From Crocodylus rhombifer (lineage: Eukaryota > Chordata > Crocodylia > Crocodylidae): a stretch of DNA of 64,000 nt. Below the pieces are notes generated by a model that saw only the letters and a list, made by a program, of their open reading frames with translations, ran no database searches and was not told the DNA's origin. A program made the translations under genes and the position numbers. The stretch's first letter is position 1, and each line of letters starts with the position of its first letter. Positions 1 through 11,050 of this stretch are shown piece after piece. Location of the stretch: assembly GCA_038503035.1 (NCBI GenBank), contig JAVSML010018901.1:1-64000 (forward strand), in the 5' to 3' direction.

Positions 1-351
1 AAAAAAAAAAAAAAAAGGAGTATCATCCTTGTCCTCACTTTCATATTCTTAAAATAAGAAAAACCAAAGAGCAGGTTATGAGAATATGAAGTATACCTGT
101 AAACCACATCAGTTACTGGCATGAGCTTTTGCATCAGCCATGTAAGTCAGTGTTTCCATTGGAAAACATGACAGCTAAAATCAGTAACATGAAGTAACTG
201 TTCACCTGTATTATGCTACCAGCCAATTATACAGAAAGCTACATGGATGATTACCACAGCTATGCTAATGAAAAAAACATTTTCTAGTTAAAGAATGTGT
301 AAGATATACCTTGCCAGAGCGGTAAAATACTGCATCAACTGAAGTCTATGG
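1..351. other. CD109 intron 3 sequence, nothing recognised
   Basis: The window opens with 16 A residues followed by AT-rich unique-looking sequence. No splice-bounded frame or repeat was recognised. By the CD109 model this is intron 3. Confidence 0.5.
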
Positions 352-1021
352 TAGGGTGACCACCTTTTAAAAATGGAAAGGCAGGACACAGCATGAGGCT
401 CTCGAGAAGAGGGCAGCAGGGTGGAAAACCCCGAGCCCACAATGGGCTGCCTACATCCATCCCACACACAAATCTGGGGGGGACATATGCCCCCCATACC
501 TTCCCCCCAGGAGTGCAAGCCCTCCCATGACCCACCTCCACCTCTTGGATGAGCTGCCCTTGGCTCCGTTCTGCTCCCCACCCCGGCCCTGGGCCACATG
601 CACTGTCCTGGCTGGGCAGTACCCTAAGCCCCTGCCCCACTCCCTCCCTCACTGTGGGGGCCTCAATCTACCCTTCTCACCTACCTATGCCCCCTATTCC
701 CCCATAGACTTAGCTGCAGGGAGCTGCTTTCTATGCTGCCTGGCTGTATTTCCAGCCATGTGCATGTTTGTGGGTGAACATATATATGTGGTACCCTCTG
801 CATCATAACCCCGGCAGCCTCAAGCACACCCTTGCAGGCTGGAATGTTGCCAGCCTGCAAGGGAAAACCCGCTGTCTCCTGTGGCAAACGGAAAACCCAG
901 ATCCCTGCACAATGCTGTGTATCCGAGACAAAAGCTATCCTGGAGTCATGCAGCCAGGGACCAGGACTTGATGTTCCCATTCCGGGGCTGTCCTGCCTTA
1001 TTAGGATCTGTGGTCACCCTA
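352..1021. mobile_element. Non-autonomous hAT-like element
   Basis: The ends are inverted copies. The left begins TAGGGTGACCACC and continues to AGGCAGGACA; the right reads TGTCCTGCC... and ends GTGGTCACCCTA. The flanking 8-mers GTCTATGG (344-351) and CTCTGTAG (1022-1029) agree at 5 of 8 positions, as expected of an old hAT target duplication. The interior is GC-rich and has no transposase. Confidence 0.6.
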
Positions 1022-1078
1022 CTCTGTAGGTTCCTCAGTTGTACCTTCTCAAGCATACCAATCTACCAGCTCCTGGAG

Positions 1079-3420
1079 TTTCATAGATTTCATAGACCTT
1101 AGGGCTGGAAGGGACCTCATAAGATAATCGGGTCCAGCCCACTGCCCAAGGGGCAAGAAGTCAGCTACAGTCAAAGGATCCCAGCAAGATAAGCATGCAA
1201 ATGTTTCTTAAAAGAGTCCAGAGTAGGTGCTTGCACCACCTCTGGGGGGAGTCTGTTCCAGGCCTTGGCAGCTCAAAAAGTAAAGAAGTTTTTCCTTATG
1301 TCCAGCCTAAAATGGTCTTGCAGGAGGTTGAGACAGTTGCACCTTGTCATCCCTTAGGGTGCTCTGGTGAACAAGAATTCCCCCAGGTCCTGATGCATGC
1401 CCCTTATACACTTACAGGCTGGCACTAAGTCACCCCTGAGCCTGCGCTTCTCCAGGTTGAAGAGTCCCATAGCTCGCAGCCTCTCTTCATAAAGCCTGTT
1501 CTCTTGCCCTCTGATCACAAGCGTGGCTCTCCTCTGGATTCTTTCAAGCTTGTCCACGTCCTTCCTGAATTGTGGAGCCCAGAACTGGATGCAGTACTCC
1601 AGCTGCGACCTCACTAAGGCCGAGTACAGAGGGAGGATGACATCCTGGGTCTTGCTCTAGATGCATCAGTAGATGCAAGCCAGAGCTTTGTTCGCTTTGC
1701 CAGCTGTGGTATCACATAGGTGGCTCATGTTCATCTTGTCTCTTTTGGCTATGATGCTAGGGAGTGTAGCACTGCTGAGCCTATAATCTGATGTGGGGGG
1801 GGGGGTTTCTGAAGGTGGAGCACCTTGCATTTCTCCATATTGAACACCATTAGGTTTTCATCTGCCCAGCTTGCAAGCCTATCAAGGTCAATTTGGATCA
1901 CCAGCCTATCCTCAAGTGTGGATACTCTTCCCCAGAGTTTGGGGTCATCAGTGAACTTAGCCAATCTGCTTCTGACACCAGTGTCCAGATCATTTATAAA
2001 GACATTAAAGAGTACAGGTCCGAGTATGGAGTGTTGGGGGACACCACTGGTCACTGAGTGCCATGTTGATTCAGTTCCATAAACTACCACTCTCCAGGTC
2101 TAACCTCGGAGCCAGTTCCCCAGCTATTGGACTGTGGTGTAGTTACGGCTACAGTTGCCCAATTTTTCCATGAGGACATCTTGGGCCACCAGGTCAGAAG
2201 CTTTTTTAAAGTCCAAATATATGATATCAGCCTCTTCGCTTTTGTCCAGGTGATACATCATCTGATCCTAGCAGGAAATGAGGTTGGTCAGGGAAGACCT
2301 ACCTGCAACAAACTCATGCTGGCTGTCCCTCAGAATGTTGCCTTCTATTAGCCTTTCAAGAATGGTTTCTTTGATAATTTTTTCCAAGAACTTCCCAGGG
2401 ATTGAGGTCAGACTGACTGGCCTGTAGTTCCTCACCTTCTTGAAGATAGGCACCACGTTGGCTCTCTTCCAACGTTCAGGTACTTCATCCAAGCACCATG
2501 AGTTCTCAAATATGCTTGCCAATGGCTGCTCTATGGTGTCTGCCAGTTCCTTTAGCACTCTTGGGTGCAATCTATCCAAAACAGATGATTTGTGGGGGTC
2601 CAGCCTCTCAAGATGTTCCCTCATAAGTTCCACGCCAATGGCGGGCATATATTCAGCCTCACCCTGGTCTTCCCATATCATGTTAGGCAGGGTAGTCCCT
2701 CTGAGCTCGTGAAAAACCGATGCAAAGTAATCATTAAGCAGATTGGCTTTTTCCTGACTGTCGGCAGGTAGTCAGCTGCCCCATCTGATTTAGCAGGGGT
2801 CCAATGTTGCCCTTGTTTTTCTTTCAACTCCCCGCATATCTGAAGAAGGACTTTTTATTGTCCTTTATTCGTGTAGCCAATTGGAGTTCGGTTGCAGCCC
2901 TGGCGTTCCTAGTTCACTCCCTACAGGTGAGGACCACTACAGAATACTCCTCCCTAATGGTGTTTCCTGTCTTCCATCCTTTATAAGCCTCTCTTTTCAG
3001 ACATAGGAGGTCCATGAGTTGAGCCAAAGTGGTTGTTAAGCCCTTTTACCACCTCTCCTATGAGTTGGGATGGACTTCCCTTGTGCTTCTAGGGTCGCTT
3101 CCTTAAGGAACAACCACTCATCATGAACTCCCCTCCCTGCCTCCCAGGGCCTCAAGAACAAGCCTCCTGATCCTATGCAAGTCAGCTTTCCTAAAGTTGA
3201 GGACTACTGCATTGCTGGCTAACTTGCCAGCTTTGCAATAGATGGTGAAAGTGATTATCTCATGGTCACCGTCTCCCAGATTCCCTTCAATTTTTAAATT
3301 GCTGATTAGATCATCCCCTCTGGTCAGTACCAGGTCCAGCAGCGCCTTACCACTTGTCAGTCCATAAACTTCTTGAGACAGGTAGAGCTCATCCACGCAT
3401 GTGAGGAAGCTTTGAGACCA
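1079..3420 (-). mobile_element. CR1 LINE copy, 5' truncated and decayed
   Basis: The element is on the minus strand with its 3' tail at 1079-1200 (TTTCATAGATTTCATAGACC on the plus strand). Frame pieces in order from 3' to 5' are the C-terminal region with LEYCIQFWAPQF (about 1354-1614), the palm with SGVPQHSILGPVLFNVFIND and FTDDPKLWG in place of FADDTKLWG (1749-2090), the fingers with RPVSLTSIPGK (2268-2681), and the end of the endonuclease with GDDLI...GDHEIITFT (3121-3420). Several frameshifts separate them, and a run of G at about 1796-1806 lies in the palm-thumb part. The RT catalytic FADD is damaged, so it is inactive. Truncation falls within the endonuclease. Confidence 0.88.
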
Positions 3421-3890
3421 TCTGTATTTGAACAAGTCCTCTTCTATTTCCCGCCCCAGAAAAGTATCCCCCCACCACCTGCCTCTCAAGCCCCACCTTC
3501 CCCCTTCACCTTTGCTCTGGACTGGCAGGCTCCGTCCCTGCTGCAGCTGGAGGCAAGAAGCATGGCTCCAGTCTAGCAGTGGCATGAAGCCAGCACTGCT
3601 ATTACAGCTGAACAGGAAGGGAGAGAGAGAGAGAAAGAAGTGGCATGGAGCGGGGAGACTGAGGGCAGAGGGGGAGGGCATGCAGAGGCAAACAGAGGTA
3701 GTGGGGTGGGAGGAGGCAGTAGGCAGCAGCTGTGACTCCAGTTCCAGCCCAGCCACCATAACAGCTGTCTGCCCCACCCCACTGCCTTGTGCTTGATTGT
3801 AAGGCGAGGGGCCTTTCCCTCTGCCCCCATGTTAAATGGTAGGGGGGGAACCTCGTCTTCTAATGGAGCAAATATGGCACATGCCATGCA
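3421..3890. repeat. GC-rich segment, possible MITE
   Basis: This C-rich then G-rich stretch lies next to the 5' end of the CR1. The right end contains AACCTCGTCTTCTAATGG and GCAAATATGGCA, and the left contains CTATTTCCCGCCCC. These faintly resemble each other as inverted ends of a small DNA transposon. The family is not assigned and the boundaries are uncertain. The open frames here are compositional. Confidence 0.35.
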
Positions 3891-5260
3891 GAGGATTTAA
3901 CTTGGGAATACTCTGAGGAGCTCTAAGGGCTGGCCAAATAGCAATTAATGTATTCAGTTTGTTTCATCTTTTTCTTTTCTTGAATTACCCATGAAAGGAC
4001 TGCAATTTGTTTGAAGACTGAATATTTGTGCAGATACTGAACTTTGATGTGAATGCACAACTTTGAACTTTTTTGCTGTAATACTTCAAGTATTCAGTAT
4101 TTGTCATTCACTTCCAACTACTTTGATCAGACAGATCACTTAAAACCAGAATTCAAAGATACTGAGTACCTGCAGTTTGATAGTTCCTATGGATTCTCAA
4201 AACCTTAGAAAGGCCTTAGAAAACTAGAAAATTAGTTCTTTTGTAGGACAGCATAACTCCTAAAGCAAGCTACCAGCATGGACTCTCGTGATTATAAAAT
4301 CAAAATTCTCTTTCCATATATTTTATGCAATGTTTGATTAAGTTTGTGTTTAAATCTGCATTCTTATTTTAAGTGTGTCTACATTAAACACACAAATCCT
4401 AAAAAGGGCTGTACATAAACATTGTTCACATTGTTGATCTAATATCTGTGGATTTTTTTGGCATCACTTGGCTCTAATAAAAGGCATTCACAGTGTGTTG
4501 ATGTGATAAATCATCCTCTGACAAACTCTTTGTCTTCACAACAGCTGGCAATAACTGCTGTTCCCACCTCAAACAGAGCCTCCAAAATAGAAAACCAAGC
4601 AGTGGCAAACTGTCTGCACATATCTCCTTGAGAACTTATAGCCTTGCCTTGTCCTAACACCCTGCCTCAGCTCTGGTCACCTCTCTTGCTCCTGATTTCT
4701 GTCTGGCTCCTGATCTCTAGTTTGTTCCTGAGTATGACTTAGGTTTTACACCTATCTTCCAAACTCCAGTCCCTGCATCTAACAGCTCTCAGCTTCCTGA
4801 TTTTGAATCCTCCCTCTGTCTTGGCTTCTGGTTCTCCGGATTTTGTTCTAGTTCTTCCTCTCCCTGACTCTTAAGCTGGTTTTCTGACTCCCAGATGTTA
4901 ACCTCCTGACATGTGATGCAGGTCTAACCACTGGGCTGACAGCAAATCCTGGTCCCAGAGTTTATTCATTGTTTTTGTCAGCAGCTACCAAATATCAGGT
5001 GCTCTCAGATAGTCTTATGCCAGCTGATGTTGGACACTTCCTCCTTAAACTTTTAATTATTTGTTACAAACCTCAAAGCATTTGGACTGGAACAATGCTG
5101 GTTTGATGGTCAGCAGCTAGTCTTTACATTTGAAAATAACTAGCACCATGCACAAAATATGCCATGCCACCAACATAAGCCAATAAAGCACGTAATGAGA
5201 GACTGCAGTATTTCAACAATAACATTTTCTGTCAAGTATAATAGGAAAAGGAATACTTAC
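3891..5260. other. CD109 intron 3, no feature recognised
   Basis: This is AT-rich intronic sequence just downstream of microexon 3. No further CD109 exon (for example one encoding the VFIQTDK-type motif of the family), RNA gene or transposon was recognised. Confidence 0.5.
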
Positions 5261-5289
5261 TGCTGGAAGAACAAGTATCCCAAAGGAAC
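5261..5289 (-). CDS. CD109: CD109 exon 3, 29-bp microexon
   Basis: A tiny exon defined by a T-rich tract and acceptor (TTTAAATATAG) and a perfect donor (GCA|GTAAGTATT). Its first two bases complete the Gly codon left open by exon 2. The rest reads SFGILVLPA and ends in phase 0. The human protein continues after VFEKG with a similar SFxxLxLPS segment, so position, phase and sequence all agree. The next exon, expected to resume with a segment like human LPLNSADE, is not in the window and should lie beyond position 1. The exon is far too short for gene finders that need coding statistics. I am fairly sure of it because the frame joins exactly and the splice sites are strong. Confidence 0.82.
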
Positions 5290-5399
5290 CTATATTTAAA
5301 AAGAAAAAGAAAAATTAAATTCTGAACTACCTCTTCAGCAATAACTAACTAAAAATTCATATACAGCCATGCATTCCTGAAGCTTCCTGCCACATTCTT

Positions 5400-5910
5400 A
5401 CCAACATGGATGGCCGGGGTGGATGGAAGGGGGCGGCAGGCATACTAGTACACTTGAAACCCTTTTATTCTTGGTCCAACCAAAGTTTAAACCCAACTAC
5501 CTTGCAGTGGCAGCACCATTTCAGGTCAGGCAGTGCTGACAGAGTCACCTGACTTCGTGGCTCATTTTAATCTACCTGATCCCTTCTACAACCCTTTATT
5601 ACACAGGTGTTAACAACCCTCTCTTCTTTTTAATGATATTGATGTCCCCTGAAGCTATCCTTTGTTCTGAAATTTCTTCTGTTCACTGTTCCTGGTAATG
5701 AAACTCCTGTTTCACAGACCTTCAGATTAAGATTAAAACAAAAACAAACTTAATAATACAGCCCTAGTTCCCTAGCACATTAGTGGTTTCTTTTTTACTA
5801 GATAAAACTGTGTGTTATTTTATATGTGATGATGCACCTCACCATCTGCACCTCCCTTTTCAAAATTTTACATTCACCTCTGTGAGTGGTATTCCAGGCT
5901 TGGTTGGAGA
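5400..5910 (+). repeat. Dispersed repeat family X, copy 1
   Basis: Shares an ordered series of blocks with 12340-13030 in the same orientation. Examples are a GACTTCRTGGCTCAT block, GTTAACAACCCT, a TTTTTAA..TTGATGT block, TTCCTGGTAATGA, TTTCACAG, AATAATACAGC, and GTGATGATG..CACC..CATCTGCACC followed by CCCTTTTCAAAAT. Relative to copy 2 it lacks about 190 bp in the middle. The class is unassigned; it is possibly a non-autonomous DNA transposon. Confidence 0.6.
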
Positions 5911-6742
5911 TGTACCAGAACTTGGAAATTTGTGATAAAGCAGCTTCAGGCACTTATAGTTCCTGGGATTAAACAAAAGTGGCATCATGTTCTATCTCTA
6001 CTCCCTAGCATTACTCTAACACATCAGGGGATCTGATCCCATATTCTTTCTTCCAACTACTTACTCCTTCATTTAAGTTTCAGTGCCCATGAAAGAACAG
6101 AACAACAGAAATTGGTAAAAGCAAGGCACAGTATGAAAACACTGTGCAAACTGACTTGTAATAGTTCTGTGAATCCATTTCAGTGACTTTTTTGAATATG
6201 ACATTTGAAATGTAATGACAACAATACTTCCTAAGACTGTTAAAATAGGGACAATATCCTATAAAGTCATTTTTTCAGAACAGCTACTTACAAAGATACC
6301 AAATGCCTTCTTTATCCTCCAAACCTAACCTCAACAGCAAATTCTTGCAGCAAAGCTATAAAGTCACTCTCCTTCCTAGTAACAGCTCTCTTTTCCTGTG
6401 CATAATATCTGTGCAAATTAATCTGAAGGCTCTTCAGGGAAGGGACTTGCTATTTTCACGCTCTTTGACCAAAATAAACATTTTAAGCGAGGGGCAGAAT
6501 TCTGTTTCCATTTTTGTGCCTAAATGGCAATTTGCTAGCTATCTAAGTGGCATTTTTGGTACTTAAACACAGGTTGTAATTCTCCTACTTCTGCACTGTA
6601 CACATATAATTGTGTGTACATATGATGAGCATGTGCAGTCACATACACACTGGTCAGGCATGTATGCAGCTAAGTACTTGAGCATAAGTCTGGAAAAAGG
6701 GAGAGAGAAGAGGCCCCTTTTACCATTTAGTCCCAAGAATTG
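5911..6742. other. Intron 2, no feature recognised
   Basis: Ordinary AT-rich intronic sequence. A donor-like GTAAGT on the minus strand at about 6285-6292 was considered as an exon and rejected. Confidence 0.45.
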
Positions 6743-6800
6743 AGTGGATAGGGCACCTATCAAGGAATTGGGAGACGCATACTAAGTCCCACTTAGTGGG
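6743..6800 (+). repeat. tRNA-derived SINE head, degraded
   Basis: The order GAGTGGATAGGGCACC - TTGGGAGACGC - CTAAGTCCCAC matches the tRNA-like head of amniote tRNA-SINEs: an A-box-like AGTGGNTAGGGCAC, then GGGAGAC, then a B-box-like TCAARTCCC. No clear body or tail. Confidence 0.5.
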
Positions 6801-7006
6801 TTTGACCCTGTGCCAATACAACGTCCTCGTATACTGTTCTAATCACCATGCCAGAGGTAAAAAATTATCTAGTCCCTTCTCTAGGACTCCTTTTAAAACT
6901 AAACTGCTCCCCTTTGCATTGAATAGCCATTGGAGAGGATGGATGGAGAGCAGAGCAGCGGAAACTTTTCATCCTATTGAGAACAAAGGTTTAGCATTGA
7001 CTCAGA

Positions 7007-8116
7007 CAGGGGTAGGCAAAATACAGCCCACAGGCTGGTTCCAGCCTGCCAGGTGATTCCAGCTGGCTCGTAGCTCCCCTCCAAAAGCCAAAAGACAACT
7101 ATTACCAGCCTTCGGCTGCCCCTCTGTACGCTGGTGCCTCTGTGCAGGAGCTGTCAATGCCTGCTGCAGCAGCAGCAGCTCTGGTTCTGGATGCTAAGCA
7201 ACCAACCCTCACCCCAGCCTGGGGGGCCTGGCCTGCCCCAGTCCCAGCCCCAAGGTAGGGGACACTGGAGACAAGAAGCTTCTGCCTGGCAGAGGCTCCA
7301 GCCTGTGGCTGTTTCCAGCCTCTCTCCCCGCGAGAGCGGTAATTCAGGTAAGGGCCCCACTGGGCCGGGGGCCAGGGACTCCCACCGAGGGAAAAGGGGC
7401 CAAGGCTGCAGGAGTGGCACACTATGGGTCTGGCTCAGGCTGGCCCCACATGCTGCTGCCATGTGCAGCTGGAGACTCAGGAGGGAGCACGAGGAGCTGC
7501 ACGCTATGGGGCCAGGCTGAGCCGGCCCTGCACACTGCCACCACATGCGGCTCAGGGAGCTCGCACACTCCAGGGACCCACCCACACACACCCTCATACG
7601 TACCACCCACCCCCCTACCCCACCATACCCATAGCCACACCCTCCCCTGCACCCTACAAATGCACACACCTATGCATCCCACCCTCCACTATACCCACAC
7701 CCCATATACATGCCCTCACCCCCCAACCACACACCCCTCATATATAACCAGCTACCACCCCCCACAATATACAAGAGTAAGAGCCATTATGCAATCACTT
7801 CTATATACACTATGCAAGCACAAATAATCCAGGAAAAATACATATTTTGAAATAAAATTAAAGTATGCTATCATAAATGATTATTTTTTAGTATATAATT
7901 TGGGTTTTTTTCCAGTTCCAAGATGGCACCCCACCCCAAAAGGAGGACTTCCAAGGCAAGGGGATAGACTTTCCATGGCAAGGGACAGGACTTCTGGTCC
8001 CAAAATGGCGACCAGAGGCAGGGCACCTGTCAAAGAGTGGAGCAACCCTTGTGGCCCTCAAAAACTCACCAAAACTCATTAAGCAGCCCTCCAGCTGAAA
8101 TAATTAACCACTCCTG
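7007..8116. mobile_element. Non-autonomous hAT (Charlie-like) element
   Basis: The left end CAGGGGTAGGCAAAATACAG, followed by CCCACAGGCTGG, is a typical Charlie-type hAT terminus. The right end, read on the minus strand, is CAGGAGTGGTTAATTATTTC followed by GCTGGAGGGC, which also fits such families. The interior is GC-rich with a CA-rich tract. The flanking 8-mers do not match convincingly, so the boundaries and the pairing of the two ends are less certain than for the other hAT elements. Confidence 0.5.
7560..7760. repeat. CA/CCCA-rich low-complexity tract
   Basis: Dense CACAC, CCCACC and TACAC units give strand asymmetry (almost no G on the plus strand). The proline/threonine/histidine-rich open frames across it are artefacts of this composition. 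Confidence 0.7.
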
Positions 8117-8240
8117 CCTTAGAAGGCAGCAGCCATCTTACTGATAATGGCACCCTCTCTCACTTTTTCTCTTCTTCCTGGCCCCTTCTCTTCTTGCCTG
8201 ATGAGGAAGCCAACTTCAAGAGAAATCTGGATGATGCCTT

Positions 8241-8378
8241 TATGTGGTATGGTGGATAAAGCACTGTGCTACAAAGTCAAGAGATGCAGGTTCAAAGAAC
8301 CTCTGGGGATGGGGGACTAGAATGCAGGTACTCATTTCCTGGGTAAGAGCCCTAACCACTCAGCTATTGGGACTCAAA
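8241..8378. repeat. Two tRNA-like SINE heads in inverted orientation
   Basis: The plus strand reads TGGTGGATAAAGCACTGTGC then GATGCAGGTTCAA, a tRNA-like A/B box order. From about 8375 back to 8308 the minus strand reads AGCTGAGTGGTTAGGGCTCT then ACCTGCATTCTAGTCCCC, a second tRNA-like head facing the first. The region between them is shared. Confidence 0.5.
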
Positions 8379-8712
8379 CATGGGTGGGTCCTCCCTCTCT
8401 GGCATCTAACACCCACTAGTCATGGATGTATGTCTAGTCTCATTTTCAGGACTTACGCACATTTGCTTAATCGCATACATGCCTGACCACTACATAGCCT
8501 ATTGCGCATACTCAGCCTACACACATAGACTTACATATCCACAGTGTAGGGGTAAAGAATCACGAGTGCCGAAAATGTCACGTACATGGTTCTGAAGGTG
8601 TCACTGGGTCCAGGTACAAACATTACGCTTTTATTGGTATAAGTGATCAGAAACAGTTCTATACCCATAACAGAACAGAAGTTCAGCACTCAAGCTGGTT
8701 TAAAAATGGTGG
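8379..8712. other. Intron 2, no feature recognised
   Basis: No terminal repeats, coding similarity or RNA gene was seen between the SINE pair and the start of the next CR1. Confidence 0.4.
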
Positions 8713-9814
8713 AACTGGCCAATTGTGACCTTGGGTTCACCACAATCCGCTCGCTGGGAAGTTTTCTCCATGGTCAGACCCAGAGGGTAGTAATTGATGG
8801 AAGTCACTCATCATGGTGTCCTGTGACCAGTGGGGTCCCCCAAGGCTCTGTCCTTGGACCCATATTGTTCAACATCTTCATTAATGATGTGGACATTGGA
8901 GTGAGAAGCAGACTGGCCAAGTTCGCCGACAACATCAAACTTTGGGGCAAAGCATCCACACCAGAAGACAGGCAGGTGATCCAGGATGACCTAGATAGGT
9001 TCGGCAAATGGGCGGATGAGAACCTGATGGTGTTTAACACTGAAAAATGCCACGTTCTCCACCTTGGGAAGAAAAACCTGCAGCATCCTTATAGGCTCAG
9101 CAGTGCTACGCTGACTAGCACTATGGAAGAAAGAGACTTGGGGGTCATCATCGACCACAAGATGAGCATGAGCCTGCAATGCGATGCTGCAGCTAGTAAA
9201 GCGACCAAAACACTCGCTTGCATCCATACATGCTTCTCGAGCAAATCCCGGGACGTCATTCTCCCTTTGTACTCGACCTTGGTGAGGCCGCAGCTGGAGT
9301 GCTGCGTCCAGTTTTTGGCTCCACAATTCAGAAAAGATGTGGAGAAGCTTGAGAAGAGTGCAGAAAAGAGCTACATGCATGATCAGAGGTCAGGAAAACA
9401 GACCTTACGATGACAGGCTGAGAGCCATGGGGCTCTTCAGCCTGGAAAACTGCAGGCTCAGGGGTGATCTGATGGCCACCTATAAGTTTATCGGGGTGAC
9501 CACCAGGATCTGGGGGAAAGTTTGTTCACCAGAGAGCCCCAAGGGATGTCAAGGTCGAAGGGTTATAAACTACTGCAAGACCATTTCAGGCTGGACATAA
9601 GGAAGAATTTCTTTACTGTCCGAGCCCCCAAAGTCTGGAACACCCTGCCATCGGAGGTGGTTCAAGCACCTACATTGAACACCTTCAAGAGAAAATTGGA
9701 TGCTTATCTTGCTGGGATCTTATGACCCCAACTGACTTCCTGCCCGTTAGGCGGGGAGCTGGACTCGATCTTCCAGGGTCCCTTCCAGCCCTAATGTCTA
9801 TGAAATCTATGAAA
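8713..9814 (+). mobile_element. CR1 LINE copy, 5' truncated, with 3' tail
   Basis: Starts in the middle of the reverse transcriptase and runs to a proper 3' end (GTCTATGAAATCTATGAAA at about 9796-9814). The frame contains TSGVPQGSVLGPILFNIFIN and FADNIKLWG, where the second catalytic Asp of FADD is replaced by Asn. The thumb and C-terminal region (LVRPQLECCVQF, then IRGQENRPYDDRLRAMGLFS) follow. Frameshifts occur near 9350-9410 and after GFIGVTTRIWG-type sequence near 9490. The final part (FRLDIRKNFFTVRAPKVWNT) is intact. Inactive by truncation and the active-site change. Confidence 0.92.
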
Positions 9815-11050
9815 ACCTGATCTAAGATTTGCCTCACTCACTAAAGCACAAATGTGTGTTCTGTTTGCTACTGATCTAAACTATGCCGCTTACAGAAAAC
9901 TGTCTCACTTATATTGATTCCACCTTAGGCTTTTTGAATGTCTGTACCTAGCCTTAAGCACACAAATGGAACAGAATTCCACCCCAAGTCTTCAAGAGAG
10001 TAACATATGCAGGCCTTCAGCTCAACATCTAACTCCTGCTTCAGACTATTAGCATTCTACTTGCTATAGTCATAGTTAGATTATTCAGACATTAATTAAA
10101 CTTCATGTCAAAATCTTCCAGCTAAATTCTTCTGATTCCTTAGCACAAATGTGCCCTTCACTTTTAAATGCAATATTTGCTCAAGCAGCATGAATACCTG
10201 TATTTACTTCATAATTTTGTACACCCCCCTACCCCCACATCATTTTTTCTCAGAAACATACACCTTGTTTGGTTAACCTTTTTAGCTGTGGATAGATGTA
10301 ATTATATATTATTTTAAAATGCAGAAGGGGACTTACTACCCAGGAATGCATGTCAGCTGAGTCCATTTAAATGTTTCACAGATCTACTCCTATAGCAGCA
10401 CTGTAAAGCTAAATCACTGTAACTTTCATTCAGATTAGCATGAATGAATAAATAAAAAAGCATGTTAGTTTAAAGTTACAGCACGTTAGTTTCCACTTCA
10501 AGCAGAATAAAGTAGACAGATGAAAAAATTATAGCAGATGTGCTGTAAAGTGCTATAATTTTAAAGCCTGTTAAGCGTTTGTTTGTCGCAAGCTGAATAG
10601 CTCAGATCCTGCAATCCAATTTGCATTCTGTCTATCCTTTGCTCCACTTTCTATCACAGAAAACTTTTTTGTTCTTTTCTTTCCACTAGAAAACTACATT
10701 CTGTCATCATCCTAGCTTGTTTTCTCCATACAAATAAAGTACACAGTTCTTATAAACAACATAAAAGAAGTTTCATACTTTGGACTGTATAACATGTATA
10801 TAAAACTGGCAAGAAATATTAGTACTCTCAATTGAACTTGCAACCTAGCCAAACACTTACATTTTCAAAGCAGTGTCAGGGATTCGGTCTGTTCAAAGTA
10901 ATGGGGGCTCCTGATTTAGATACCCTGCATCGTCGTCGCCATCATTATCATCAAGATAATCAACAACAACAACTGATTCCAGCATCTCAATAGGTCTAGC
11001 AATGTGCTAACTCTACCTCTTCTGTCTTTCTCCTGTAATTTCCTTCTACA
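9815..11050. other. Intron 2, no feature recognised
   Basis: AT-rich sequence. The only pattern is a short run of CATCGTCGTC / CAACAACAAC triplets at about 10928-10978. Confidence 0.5.

Noticed and set aside
6285..6400. Possible extra minus-strand exon with a donor-like GTAAGTAG at about 6292
   Set aside because: The upstream acceptor candidates lack a pyrimidine tract, the translation matches nothing in CD109, and exon 2 and exon 3 already join in phase without it.
7134..7827. Overlapping open frames on both strands of 100-170 codons
   Set aside because: They lie inside a GC-rich hAT interior and a CA-rich tract, occur in several frames at once, and have low-complexity products.
10928..10978. 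CATCGTCGTC / CAACAACAAC run considered as a repeat array
   Set aside because: Only a few imperfect triplets; no spacer-repeat structure. No CRISPR array is expected in or supported by this vertebrate sequence.
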